Of a stretch of DNA of 64,000 nt, positions 54,233 through 62,879 are shown in pieces (position 1 is the first letter of the stretch; each line of letters begins with the position of its first letter). Below the pieces are notes generated by a model, which saw only the letters and a program-made list of their open reading frames with translations, was not told the DNA's origin and searched no databases. The stretch is taken from positions 124,001-188,000 of the forward strand of contig JAPNUO010000005.1 in NCBI GenBank assembly GCA_026627065.1. Direction: 5' to 3'. The DNA comes from Bacillota bacterium. GTDB lineage: Bacteria > Bacillota > Sulfobacillia > Sulfobacillales > Sulfobacillaceae. A program made the position numbers and the translations under genes.

Positions 54233-54309
54233 GGTATACCAAGCTTCGCCAAACGGCGGCGTTCATATAGTGAAAAAGACGTTTCAGTCCATGCCGAGGA
54301 TGTGGCGCG

Positions 54310-55350
54310 ATGAATTCCAAACCGCGAGTGGTTGTCATGATGGGCGGGCCTTCCAGTGAACACGAGGTGTCGATGGCGAGTGGGGCCCAAGTGTTGAGGG
54401 CACTGCGAGAGACGGGGCTCTACGATGTCACGGCCTTGGTCATTAGTCGAGAGGGCGAATGGCGCCTCTCGCGCGACGTACCCCAATTAGCGCCGCAGCC
54501 CAGCGAGGCGGTGTCGCCGGCCGCGCTGCGGACACATACGATGCGGGGCTTGCCGTTGCTAACGGATACCGATGTCGTATTCTTGGCGCTTCACGGCGTT
54601 TTTGGGGAAGATGGCACCCTCCAGGGGCTGTTAAAGAGCGTGGCCGTCCCGTTTACCGGGTCGGGCCCTCTGGCCTCAGCGCTGGCAATGAACAAAGCCA
54701 TGGCGAAGCAGTTGTTCCGCTGTGCTGGCCTTTCGGTCGCACGGGGCCTTCACCTGACGGCGGCAGTCATTCAATCTTCTCTTACAGAAGCCATGACGGC
54801 GGTGGAATCGACGGTCGGCTATCCTTGTGTGGTCAAACCCAACCTCGGGGGATCAAGCCTCGGCGTGTCCCTGGTGGAAAGCCGCGAAGAGCTAGCCCAA
54901 GGGCTAACGAAGGCATCGCGCTATGACGCCGATGTGCTGGTCGAGGAAAAATTGTTGGGCCGTGAATTGACCTGCGCAGTCCTGGAAGAGCTGGACGGCA
55001 GCGTGAAAGCGCTACCTGTCATCGAGATTGTGCCGCGTAAAGGGAAGTTTTTTGATTTTGCCTCAAAGTATGAAGACCAGGGATCGGAGGAGATCTGTCC
55101 CGCCCCCTTGACCGACGAGGACCGGTGCGCAGTCCAGGACGCTGCGGTGCGGGCCCACCAAGCCCTCGGATGCCGGGGATTCTCACGCACGGATATCTTT
55201 TTGACGGATCGTGGCCCGGTGGTTTTGGAAGTCAACACCATTCCCGGGATGACGCCAAATTCCTTGTTGCCTAAGGCCGCGCGGGCGGCAGGGATTCCCT
55301 TTGCTCAACTTTTGGTCCAATTGGTGCAGGTTGCGCTGCGCACATCGTAA
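54310..55350 (+). CDS. ddl: D-alanine--D-alanine ligase
   Basis: 346 residues. The N-terminal MMGGPSSEHEVSMASG, VFLALHGVFGEDGTLQGLL, ATP-grasp VVKPNLGGSSLGVSLV and the metal-binding VLEVNTIPGMTPNSLLPKAARAAGI are all Ddl motifs. It joins two D-alanines for peptidoglycan precursor synthesis in the cytoplasm. The start ATG 54310 follows GAGGATG. Confidence 0.95.
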   Translation: MNSKPRVVVMMGGPSSEHEVSMASGAQVLRALRETGLYDVTALVISREGEWRLSRDVPQLAPQPSEAVSPAALRTHTMRGLPLLTDTDVVFLALHGVFGEDGTLQGLLKSVAVPFTGSGPLASALAMNKAMAKQLFRCAGLSVARGLHLTAAVIQSSLTEAMTAVESTVGYPCVVKPNLGGSSLGVSLVESREELAQGLTKASRYDADVLVEEKLLGRELTCAVLEELDGSVKALPVIEIVPRKGKFFDFASKYEDQGSEEICPAPLTDEDRCAVQDAAVRAHQALGCRGFSRTDIFLTDRGPVVLEVNTIPGMTPNSLLPKAARAAGIPFAQLLVQLVQVALRTS

Positions 55351-55789
55351 AAGGCGAAGTGTCGCCATCGCGCATGGGCGCAGTGAGGCTTTGAACAAGA
55401 CGCTTGTCGACCGGGAGCCGCGCATTGGCGGGAGGTCGTCGCCTAGTGGCAAGAATCCTCCCGACCTTTCCCCGCGGCGCAAGGACCGCGGAATCGGGTG
55501 AGTCCTGCGTTTTGGCAAATCAAGGGAACCTCCTGGAATGAGGAAGAGGCTGTGCGGTCGGTCTTCTCCGAACGCGATTTACGGGTCCTCAGCGCGGTAA
55601 GTCAGCAGACAGCCAATCAAGGCCAAAGGACGGGAAAGAGCCGGACGCGGAGGCATGCGCGGTGCGCACCCGGGAGCGTCCCTGCTCCGCGTTCACCAGA
55701 CGGGTCCTGCCTGCACGCGCGATGGGCGGGGAGTGCTGGGTCATCGGCTGGGCGCGGGGACAGGGACCATCGGAAACGCCTCGCGGCCG
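55351..55789. other. Intergenic region between ddl and the TetR gene
   Basis: About 440 GC-rich bases. Open frames are short, and their products are arginine-rich without recognisable similarity. I see no RNA gene. Confidence 0.45.
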
Positions 55790-56326
55790 TCAAAAATTGC
55801 GGTCGAGAAGGCGCCCCGTTTGTTCGGCGAGCGTGCGGGCGGGGATGGGCATGCCCTGGGTGATCCACCATTCCACCACGCCCACTAATGCCGAGGCAAA
55901 AAACTGGACGACGACTTCGCCGGTCAGTCCGCGGTTGGGTTCTTCGCCGACGTCGACTTCGCGCCGCAGTTCGGCGACCACCAAGTCCCGAAAGCGGACG
56001 CGGAAGTAGTTGGCGCTTTCGGTGGCCAGCATCGTCGAGAAAAAGCGGTGATTGGCAGCGAAATAGTCGAACCAGACATGATTAGCCTCCTCAAATGTCT
56101 GGTCCCAGACCGATTCGCAAAGGTTGCGCAGGCGCTCAATGTGCTCTTCAATAACCTTTTCCAACAAGTCGAACTTGTCTCGATAGTGGAGGTAAATGGT
56201 GCCACGGTTGACGTTGGCGCGCTCGGCGAGGGCGCGAACGGTGATCTCGTCGAAACTTCGTTCCGCCATCAGGTCGAGTAGGGCGGCGGTGATCGCCTCT
56301 CGCGACTTCTGCACGCGACGATCCAT
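55790..56326 (-). CDS. TetR-family transcriptional regulator
   Basis: 178 residues. The N-terminal HTH (AITAALLDLMAERSFDEITVRALAERANVNRGTIYLHYRDKFDLLEKV) is a textbook TetR domain, followed by a ligand-binding helical domain. AAAGGTGAG lies 7 bases before ATG 56326. It is divergent from the aldo/keto reductase gene, so it probably represses it and itself. Confidence 0.92.
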   Translation of the reverse strand: MDRRVQKSREAITAALLDLMAERSFDEITVRALAERANVNRGTIYLHYRDKFDLLEKVIEEHIERLRNLCESVWDQTFEEANHVWFDYFAANHRFFSTMLATESANYFRVRFRDLVVAELRREVDVGEEPNRGLTGEVVVQFFASALVGVVEWWITQGMPIPARTLAEQTGRLLDRNF

Positions 56327-56402
56327 AACTTCTCACCTTTCAGTTATCTGTTAACAATTGATGCGAGCTTGTCGCATAACCGACATGCGTCGGCAAATTG
56401 TC

Positions 56403-56433
56403 CATTGTAAGATCAAGTCCCCTACGTACAATG
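56403..56433 (+). promoter_or_regulatory. Promoter/operator of the aldo/keto reductase gene
   Basis: CATTGTA (56403-56409) and TACAATG (56427-56433) are perfect 7-base inverted arms. They overlap a -35-like TTGTAA (56405-56410) and a -10 TACAAT (56427-56432), 16 bases apart. This is a plausible site for the neighbouring TetR regulator. Confidence 0.45.
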
Positions 56434-56533
56434 ATAGACGAAACGGGTGCTGCAGACATCTCGGGAACAAGGTGTGGGTGATCTTGCCCGGCACGAGTCT
56501 TGCGGCGATCGTAGAAAGGAACAGTGAAGAAGA

Positions 56534-57529
56534 ATGGAATATGTCAAATTGGGTCGGACGGGTCTTGAGGTTTCGCGCATTTGTTTTGGTTGCATGGGTT
56601 TTGGAGAACACCCTGCAGGAGAGCGCACCTGGCACATCGGTGAGCGCGATGCACGAGCCTTAGTGAAGCTGGCCTTGGATCTTGGCATTAACTTTTTCGA
56701 CACCGCCAACGTCTATGCTCAAGGCAGCAGCGAAGAGATTTTGGGGCGCGCACTCAAAGAGTATGCGCGGCGTGACGAGGTGGTGATTGCAACCAAGGTC
56801 TTCTGGCCCATGAGGGAAGGGCCAAACGCCCGCGGTCTCTCCCGGAAGGCCATTCTGGCCGAGGTGGACAACAGTTTAAGGCGTCTGGGAACGGATTACA
56901 TCGATTTGTATCAAATTCATCGATGGGACTATCACACGCCCATTGAAGAGACCCTGGAAACGCTGAATGACCTCGTGAAATCGGGGAAAGTGCGGTATCT
57001 CGGCGCTTCAGCGATGTACGCCTGGCAGTTTGCCAAAGCGTTGAGAACGGCCGATTTGCACGGGTGGACGCGGTTCGCATCGATGCAAAACCACTACAAT
57101 CTCATCTATCGCGAAGAGGAAAGGGAAATGCTGCCGCTATGCCAAGACGAAGGCATCGCCGTAATCCCCTATAGCCCATTGGCCGGGGGATTGCTGGCTC
57201 GTGATGCCGGAGTGTCGACGCTGCGCCACGAAACAGACGCCGTGCTGCACCAAAAGTATGACAGGATGTGGGAATTTGACCGCGTCATCATCGAGCGTGT
57301 CGGGGAACTCGCCAGGCAACGTGGGGTGCCGAGGGCCCAGATTGCGTTGGCGTGGCTTCTGCAGCGGCCGCCCGTCTGCGCCCCCATCGTGGGCGTGACC
57401 AAAGAGCAGCACTTGCGCGATGCCGTGGCTGCCCTTGACGTCTCGTTAAGTCCCGAAGAGGTGGCGCGGCTGGAAGAGCCTTATGTGCCGCACCCCATCG
57501 TGGGCGCGTTGCCGTTGCCGGGTCGCTAA
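56534..57529 (+). CDS. Aldo/keto reductase
   Basis: 331 residues, (beta/alpha)8 NADPH-dependent reductase. MEYVKLGRTGLEVSRICFGCMGFG, the active-site Asp/Tyr in FFDTANVYAQGSSEE, Lys in VVIATKVFW and His in IDLYQIHRWD are visible. The C-terminal AWLLQRPPVCAPIVGVTKEQHL is typical. It belongs to the subfamily of general carbonyl reductases (YhdN/AKR11-like). It is divergent from the TetR regulator, with a palindromic promoter site between them. Confidence 0.92.
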   Translation: MEYVKLGRTGLEVSRICFGCMGFGEHPAGERTWHIGERDARALVKLALDLGINFFDTANVYAQGSSEEILGRALKEYARRDEVVIATKVFWPMREGPNARGLSRKAILAEVDNSLRRLGTDYIDLYQIHRWDYHTPIEETLETLNDLVKSGKVRYLGASAMYAWQFAKALRTADLHGWTRFASMQNHYNLIYREEEREMLPLCQDEGIAVIPYSPLAGGLLARDAGVSTLRHETDAVLHQKYDRMWEFDRVIIERVGELARQRGVPRAQIALAWLLQRPPVCAPIVGVTKEQHLRDAVAALDVSLSPEEVARLEEPYVPHPIVGALPLPGR

Positions 57530-57649
57530 CGATGAGCGGTCCGGACGGGCCGACGGCGCGTTCGCCGAGGCGGGCTAGCGCGTCGAGCGCGCGCAATCCG
57601 TGCGAACCGGACCGAACGGGTAAGGGAGAAGCGTGTTTAGGAGGGCAGT

Positions 57650-58429
57650 ATGGCCTGGATCCAATGTCACTTTTATTCGGATGTACTGCAGTTGAGCACA
57701 TCCATGACAGTGATTTTGCCTCAGCAAACGCGAACGCAAATCGGTATGAGCAATCGGTTAAAGACTATGCGGCACAAGACACTGTGGCTGCTCCACGGAT
57801 TGAGCGATGACGACACCATCTGGATGCGCCGTACCTCTCTGGAACGGTATGTGGCACCCTTGGGGATTGCGGTGGTGATGCCCCAGGTGCACCAGAGCTT
57901 TTACACCGACATGCGATATGGCAATCGATACTGGACGTTTTTGACGGAAGAGCTGCCGGACATTGCGCGGTCGTTTTTTCCGCTCTCTGATGCGCGAGAG
58001 GACAACTTTGTGGCGGGCCTGTCAATGGGTGGCTATGGCGCCTTTAAGTGGGCGTTAAGACATCCTGAAATGTTTTGCGCGGCGGCTAGTTTGTCGGGAG
58101 TGTTGGACTTGGCGCAGCGGATCAAGTCACGGCGGCCGGACGATCCGGCCGGCCGCTTGTTTCCGCTGATTTTTGGCACGGAGGACATTGCGGGCTCGGA
58201 GGATGATCTGTTGGCGCTGGTGAAGCGCGTGGCCACGTCTGACGGCCCCAAGCCCCTCCTCTTTCAGGCCTGTGGGACGGAGGACGCGCTCTTTCAGGAG
58301 AATCTGACATTCCGGGCCACCTGCGAGACGGTGCACTATCCTTTGACGTCGGATTTCGGGCCCGGTCAACATGACTGGGCGTACTGGGACCAGGAGATCC
58401 AAAAAGTGTTGGCCTGGTTGCCGCTTTAG
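57650..58429 (+). CDS. Esterase (EstA/tributyrin esterase, alpha/beta hydrolase)
   Basis: 259 residues. The nucleophile elbow GLSMGGYGA puts Ser at 125. The oxyanion-type LWLLHGLSDDDTIWMRRT (about 44-61), the acid residue region DGPKPLLFQACGTED and His in GPGQHDWAYWD complete the fold of the putative esterase family, which includes tributyrin esterase and S-formylglutathione hydrolases. An activity on formyl-thiols is conceivable, but the glutathione-pathway partners are not here. The start ATG 57650 has AGGAGGG 6 bases upstream. A weak terminator hairpin lies around 58464-58485. Confidence 0.82.
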   Translation: MAWIQCHFYSDVLQLSTSMTVILPQQTRTQIGMSNRLKTMRHKTLWLLHGLSDDDTIWMRRTSLERYVAPLGIAVVMPQVHQSFYTDMRYGNRYWTFLTEELPDIARSFFPLSDAREDNFVAGLSMGGYGAFKWALRHPEMFCAAASLSGVLDLAQRIKSRRPDDPAGRLFPLIFGTEDIAGSEDDLLALVKRVATSDGPKPLLFQACGTEDALFQENLTFRATCETVHYPLTSDFGPGQHDWAYWDQEIQKVLAWLPL

Positions 58430-59223
58430 GCTGTCGGGCCGCATGCGGGTTGTGCGCGGTGAGGCAAAGGGCGGAAGCCTTTTTGACCGCAAGAGGTCAA
58501 CGAGGGCAACAAAGCGTTGTCCGCGCACCCATCCGCATGGCGGCCCTCGTGGCAATCAGGCGCTAGTTCCGCTATAAGCCCATGTGGGCGCTGCCCCGAA
58601 AGGTCGGAGCGAGGCCGAAGGAAATTCAGGAGGCCGATCGTCCGCAGCACAGAGGGGAAACAACGCGACACGATAGGGACGTCAGGTACCAACGACAATT
58701 GTGGGCCAGATTATTGACGAACTGCGCACGCTGCTCCGGCCGGGCCCGGCGTATTCAGGACGATCTGTCCGCGTATTGTTTCGGGATTTTTACAGGGGGC
58801 GGCCTCGATGTAAGGATTCGGAGGCTGTTGACCTTTGCATCCTCAGCGGGTTGGGAGGGTGCAACTCCGATCACGCGTCCGAGGAAATTTGCGCGTGCGC
58901 CCCACCAACGAGCGGTTGGTCGATAACCTGACGCACTGGACGCCGTCCATCGCATTCCCGCGCGTGTTGAACGCACTGTCCCTTCTGAATGGGGTGCCGC
59001 GCGAAACGGCGGATGGTCACAGAGGCGACGCCCTAATCCGGCCTAGATTTGCCGAGGGCACAGCAGGGACAGTCCTGGGCTGCATTCCCAATCCTTAAGA
59101 ATTTTAAGAAGAACGGGTCACTTTGCGGGCGCGGCGTGGTAAAATGTGTCAGACGTCTGTTGTCAAAGGAAGGCCCGTTCCATGTCACAACCCGGGGCAA
59201 GGGCCGCGCAAAGGGGAATCCTC
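58430..59223. other. Intergenic region without a supportable gene
   Basis: About 790 bases. A weak hairpin plus T run (AAAGG...CCTTTTT) near 58464-58485 may terminate the esterase transcript, and TAAAAT near 59138 may be a -10 box of the HAD gene. The open frames in between do not resemble any known protein. Confidence 0.4.
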
Positions 59224-59835
59224 ATGCACATTGAAACACTGTTTTTGGACGTGGGTGGCGTCGTGTTGTTGCCCAACGATGCGTACTGGACCATGCTAAA
59301 AGAACGCTATCATGCTCCCGAGGCCGTGGAAAGCCTTTTTTACGGCGCGGAAAGTCCCTGGGCCGACTGTCGGGTGGGGGTCATTGACCGTCGTGCATAC
59401 AACGAGCGCATGGCTCAGCTTCTGAATGTGGAGGCGGACACACTCGAGGCCCTCCGCTGGTCGTGGGAGTGGGTGCTCAACGAACCATTGATCGAATGGC
59501 TGCGGACGCACCTGTCGCAATGGCGCCGGATCATTGCGGTGAGCAACGCGGACGATTACTTGGAGCGTCAATTGCAGCACTTTCGGGTTGCCGACTTATT
59601 CGATGCAGTCATCAATTCCTGTCGCGTGGGGGCGGCTAAGCCGGACCGGCTCATCTATGAAAAAGCATTGGAAGCGACCACGTCCGATCCCGCTTGCTGC
59701 CTGTTTGTCGATGACCGGGAGGCTAACCTTGAGACTGCCGCCGCGTTGGGCATGAAAACGATTTTATATACTACCTTTTCCGAGTTTATCGACCACCTGA
59801 CCCGCATGTTGGACGCGGACACCCTGCAGGAATGA
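59224..59835 (+). CDS. HAD-superfamily hydrolase
   Basis: 203 residues. Motif I is LFLDVGGVVLLPND, with Asp nucleophile position occupied as DVGG instead of DxDxT. Motif II is VSNADD, motif III is VGAAKPDRLIYEKALE, and motif IV is CLFVDDREANLETAAALGM. It belongs to the HAD-IA (phosphatase/haloacid dehalogenase-like) group. The substrate is unknown. ATG 59224 (MHIETLFLDVGG) is chosen because AAAGGGGA lies 7 bases before it; ATG 59182 is a longer alternative with AAAGGAAGG. Confidence 0.85.
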   Translation: MHIETLFLDVGGVVLLPNDAYWTMLKERYHAPEAVESLFYGAESPWADCRVGVIDRRAYNERMAQLLNVEADTLEALRWSWEWVLNEPLIEWLRTHLSQWRRIIAVSNADDYLERQLQHFRVADLFDAVINSCRVGAAKPDRLIYEKALEATTSDPACCLFVDDREANLETAAALGMKTILYTTFSEFIDHLTRMLDADTLQE

Positions 59836-60528
59836 CGTGGTCATTGTTGGCGCTGCCCAAAAGCGTCATAGCTGCGTTTCGCGGGAGTTGGAAGGACATC
59901 CCTGCCTCGGACGTCGGTGCAATCGGTTCGTCAAGGTCGTGATGGGCTCGGTCGGGCAAGGCTCCCAAATGTCGAGACCTGGCTTGATGCCCATCCGACC
60001 GTCCGACGAGCGTGCGTTGACGATAGTCCCGTCCTGTGTGGGAGAGCGGGGAGCGTGTGCGATGAGCTTTCGCCTTGGCAGGCATGGAGTTGCGACGAAC
60101 TGAAAACTGGGCCAGCGGGGGGCATTGCCTCATAGAAAAATTCCTGCGAGTTCCGGGTGTTGGCTTAGCTTTCCCGACTGCCAACGGAAAAATGATAAGA
60201 GATAATTGCAGGTCTATGACGTTGACGCGTCGGCCCCCTGAGAGTGCGACGGCGGTGGCCTCGCGTATGGTGTCCTGCGCCCTAGCCCCGTCGCCGAGAC
60301 GGGGCGCCGGTCGTTCCTACGACGAGACAGGTCGACGGTCGCGGGGCATAATTCCTGGTTCGGCGCCCCTAGGAGGACTGCCTCGCATGCGAGCGCCCGG
60401 GGAGGTCATTGCACAAGGTGAGGTGGGCTCGACTTCGAGTTCATTCGGGCAGAATCCCTCAAAACGAACAGTTCTTGAACCAACCCTATTCCTTGTCTTT
60501 CCATGCTTTTGGATGGTAAACCATAGAA
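59836..60528. other. Intergenic region before the IS607-type remnant
   Basis: About 690 bases without a recognisable gene. The left end of the transposable element must lie here, but its boundary cannot be seen without a second copy. Confidence 0.4.
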
Positions 60529-61213
60529 ATGGGAGAATACATATCCATAGGCAAGGCAGCAAAGATTTCTGGGTGTCACACCGAAGACCTTGCGGCGGTG
60601 GGAACAGGCAAAAATCATCCGATAAGAGCGAACTCCCACCGGTTATCGCCGCTATCGTGCCGATGAAGTCAGGCGGATCCTGACCAAACGTCAGGGGGGT
60701 GACGGTGCCCGGTATGTCATCTATGCGCATGTGTCCTCTGCCAAACCGTCTCGGGATGGCCACCGGGATCGGTAGCGGGTTCGGCTCCTGGAAGAGGCAC
60801 AGAAACGCGGCTATGACCCGGTGCTCGTGGTCGCAGAACAGGCCTCCGGCATCAACGACAAACGGCGCGGTCTCTGGCGAATACTGCGCCTGGCGGAGAA
60901 ACATGGCTTTGATGTCCTGCTCATCGAATCCCCAGATCGGTTAGCCCGCTTCGGCTACCGCTACTTGACCGAATACCTTAGGACCTTCGATGGGCGAGTG
61001 GAACCCGTCCAAGAGCAGCCTCCTGCCTCCTTCGAAGAAGAACTGACCCGTGATCTGATCACCATCCTGACGGTATTCTCCGCGAGGCTCTATGGTAGAC
61101 GGAGCAGGGGATTCCGAAAGAAAATCACCGACACCATTCATGCGCATCATGAGAAAGGAGGTGAACACACCGTTGGCCAAAGCGATCAAAACCCTGATTC
61201 TGCCTCTCCTTGA
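60529..61213 (+). pseudogene. tnpA: IS607-type serine resolvase/transposase TnpA, decayed
   Basis: ATG 60529 reads MGEYISIGKAAKISG. After about one base of shift the MerR-like DNA-binding domain continues: VTPKTLRRWEQA, then TPTGYRRYRADEVRRI. The serine-recombinase domain starts YVIYAHVSSAK, where the conserved Arg of ARVSS is His, and runs on to LLIESPDRLARFGYRYL. Besides the frameshift there are two in-frame stops (TAA after KIIR, TAG after HRDR), so the enzyme is dead. The overlap with tnpB is the normal IS607 arrangement. Confidence 0.85.
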
Positions 61214-62720
61214 CGCCAACCCCGGCAAACTGGAGGCTTTGGCATCCACCGAAGCCCTGTTTACCCAGATGGTTCAATTCTACATGGACATCCTGCTGAC
61301 CAATCCCTCGTTCTGGGACAAGGCGCTCCAGGTGGATCCTGAAACCGGCGAGATCCGCTCCGAACGCGCTTCCACCAACCAGGACATCCTCACCCGCCTG
61401 GAGTTTGCCACGGTATCCACTTTGGCCCATCCCGATCCCCCTGATCCCCTCTCCATCCTTCCCGGGGCGGAAGATGCCCCGGTGGTGTTCCGCCGGGCGG
61501 CAATCAACCGCACCATCGGCCTGGCGAAGAGTTACCGCTCCAACCGGAAACGATGGGAATCCCTGCCCGAAAACCGCCGGGGCAAGCCCCCTGCCATCCC
61601 CACTGTCCGTTCCCTGCCCGCCACATTCTACCAGGGTATGGCTCTGTTGGCGCGCGAGACATCGCGTTCGTTCCTCAAGGTGAAAGTGTGGAACGGTCAA
61701 GCATGGCAGTAGGAAGTCTATTCCGTGGCCATCGCGCCGTACCAGCGCACCTTGTCCGTCGCGGAAGCCGAGCAGCAGCGAATGGCCAGCGTGCGGGCTG
61801 AGGCCCGGCGGCTCAAGCAGGCGGGTCACGCCGAGACCGCGCACACGCTGCTCCAGACCGAAGGGCGGCAGCGCGAAGGTGTGCCGGTTATGGAATCCGG
61901 CACCCTTTTCCATGACGGCAACCGCTGGCGGTTCCACGTGCCCCTTGCCGCCCCGATCCGGGTCCAACGGGCCCAGGAGCAGGGGGCCGAAACCCCGGAT
62001 TTGCCCATCACGACGGTGGATCTCGGTGTGAACAACCTCGCAGTGGCCGTGGCATTCGATGGCGCCAAAGTCAAAGGCACCCTGTTTCTCCCCGGATGGC
62101 ACCACGAGCAGCGGAGGTTCCGCCGGCTCAAGGCCATCACCGTCCGCCGGAGAAAGACGGGTGGCCGTCCTAAGCGGGGGGAGAACCGGAAAATCTGGCG
62201 GCATCTCAAGCGGGCGGAAGACACCACAGCCCGCCAGATCGTGGATTTTGCCAAGGCCCACGGCAGCAAGGTGATCGTGTTCGAGGCCCTGTCCCGTATG
62301 CGCAATCCCCAGCGCACGGGCTGGCTGAAACGGCAGAACCTCCGGCGGTCTTATTGGATGCGCGGCAAGATCATGCACTGGGTGCGGCATATGGCTTTGC
62401 ACGAAGGGCCCCTGGCCGTCACACGGCAGGCCCAATTCACCAGCCAAGCCTGCCCCCGTTGCGGTCATCTGGGCGCGCGGTTCTGCGCAGCCACCCGGCA
62501 TCGTCGTCGGGCCCAGGATGTCTTTCGCTGCTATGCTTGCGGGTGGAGTGGGAATGCTGATCTGGTCGGTGCGCTAAACCTTCGCAAGAAATGGCTGCGG
62601 ATCTTTCCCCCCATCGCCACACTGCGGCATGAACAGACACTGCGCGAGGCGCAGGACCAGCGAACCAACCGGAGAAAACGCGTCACGACGAAAACCGGCC
62701 CGAACCGGGGAGTGGCTTAG
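61173..62720 (+). pseudogene. tnpB: TnpB RNA-guided nuclease homologue, interrupted by one amber stop
   Basis: The frame from TTG 61173 (AAGGAGGTG upstream; MAKAIKTLILPLLDANPG) runs to a TAG at 61710-61712 after NGQAWQ and continues in the same phase (EVYSVAIAPYQ) to 62720. The RuvC residues are intact: Asp in TTVDLGVNNLA, Glu in VFEALSRMRN and Asp in GNADLVGALNLRK. The zinc finger is CPRCGH plus CYACGW. The total of about 515 codons is long for TnpB, with an Arg-rich insert. The single stop makes it a recent pseudogene, unless an amber suppressor exists. Confidence 0.85.
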
Positions 62721-62879
62721 GCTGCTGACCGGGCTCCACCAGAATCGGGCGGTCGGCTTGGCGGCTAACCAGACAACCCGGTGACAAGCTGTCGCAAGAC
62801 CAGCGACCGGGGGATGCCGCCAGTCGCGGGGAGGCCAGTGGTTCTCCCCCGGCAGGCAACAAGGCGTGGAAGCCCCGGC
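62640..62879 (+). ncRNA. Candidate omega-RNA / right end of the IS607-type element
   Basis: In TnpB elements the guide RNA overlaps the 3' end of tnpB and its downstream flank. Here the 160 bases after tnpB are structured (e.g. GGTGACAAGCTGTCGCAAGACC) and end with AAGGCGTGGAAGCCCCGGC, close to the terminal GGAAGCC-type motif seen in such elements. The next base begins the IS21 end. The exact ends are a guess. Confidence 0.35.

Noticed and set aside
57650..58429. Esterase as S-formylglutathione hydrolase in formaldehyde oxidation
   Set aside because: The fold is compatible, but no glutathione-dependent formaldehyde dehydrogenase is adjacent, and the H4MPT route is complete elsewhere in the window.
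61710..61712. TAG in tnpB as pyrrolysine or programmed read-through
   Set aside because: No pyl genes or context signal are visible, and the partner tnpA is decayed, so ordinary decay is the simplest reading.
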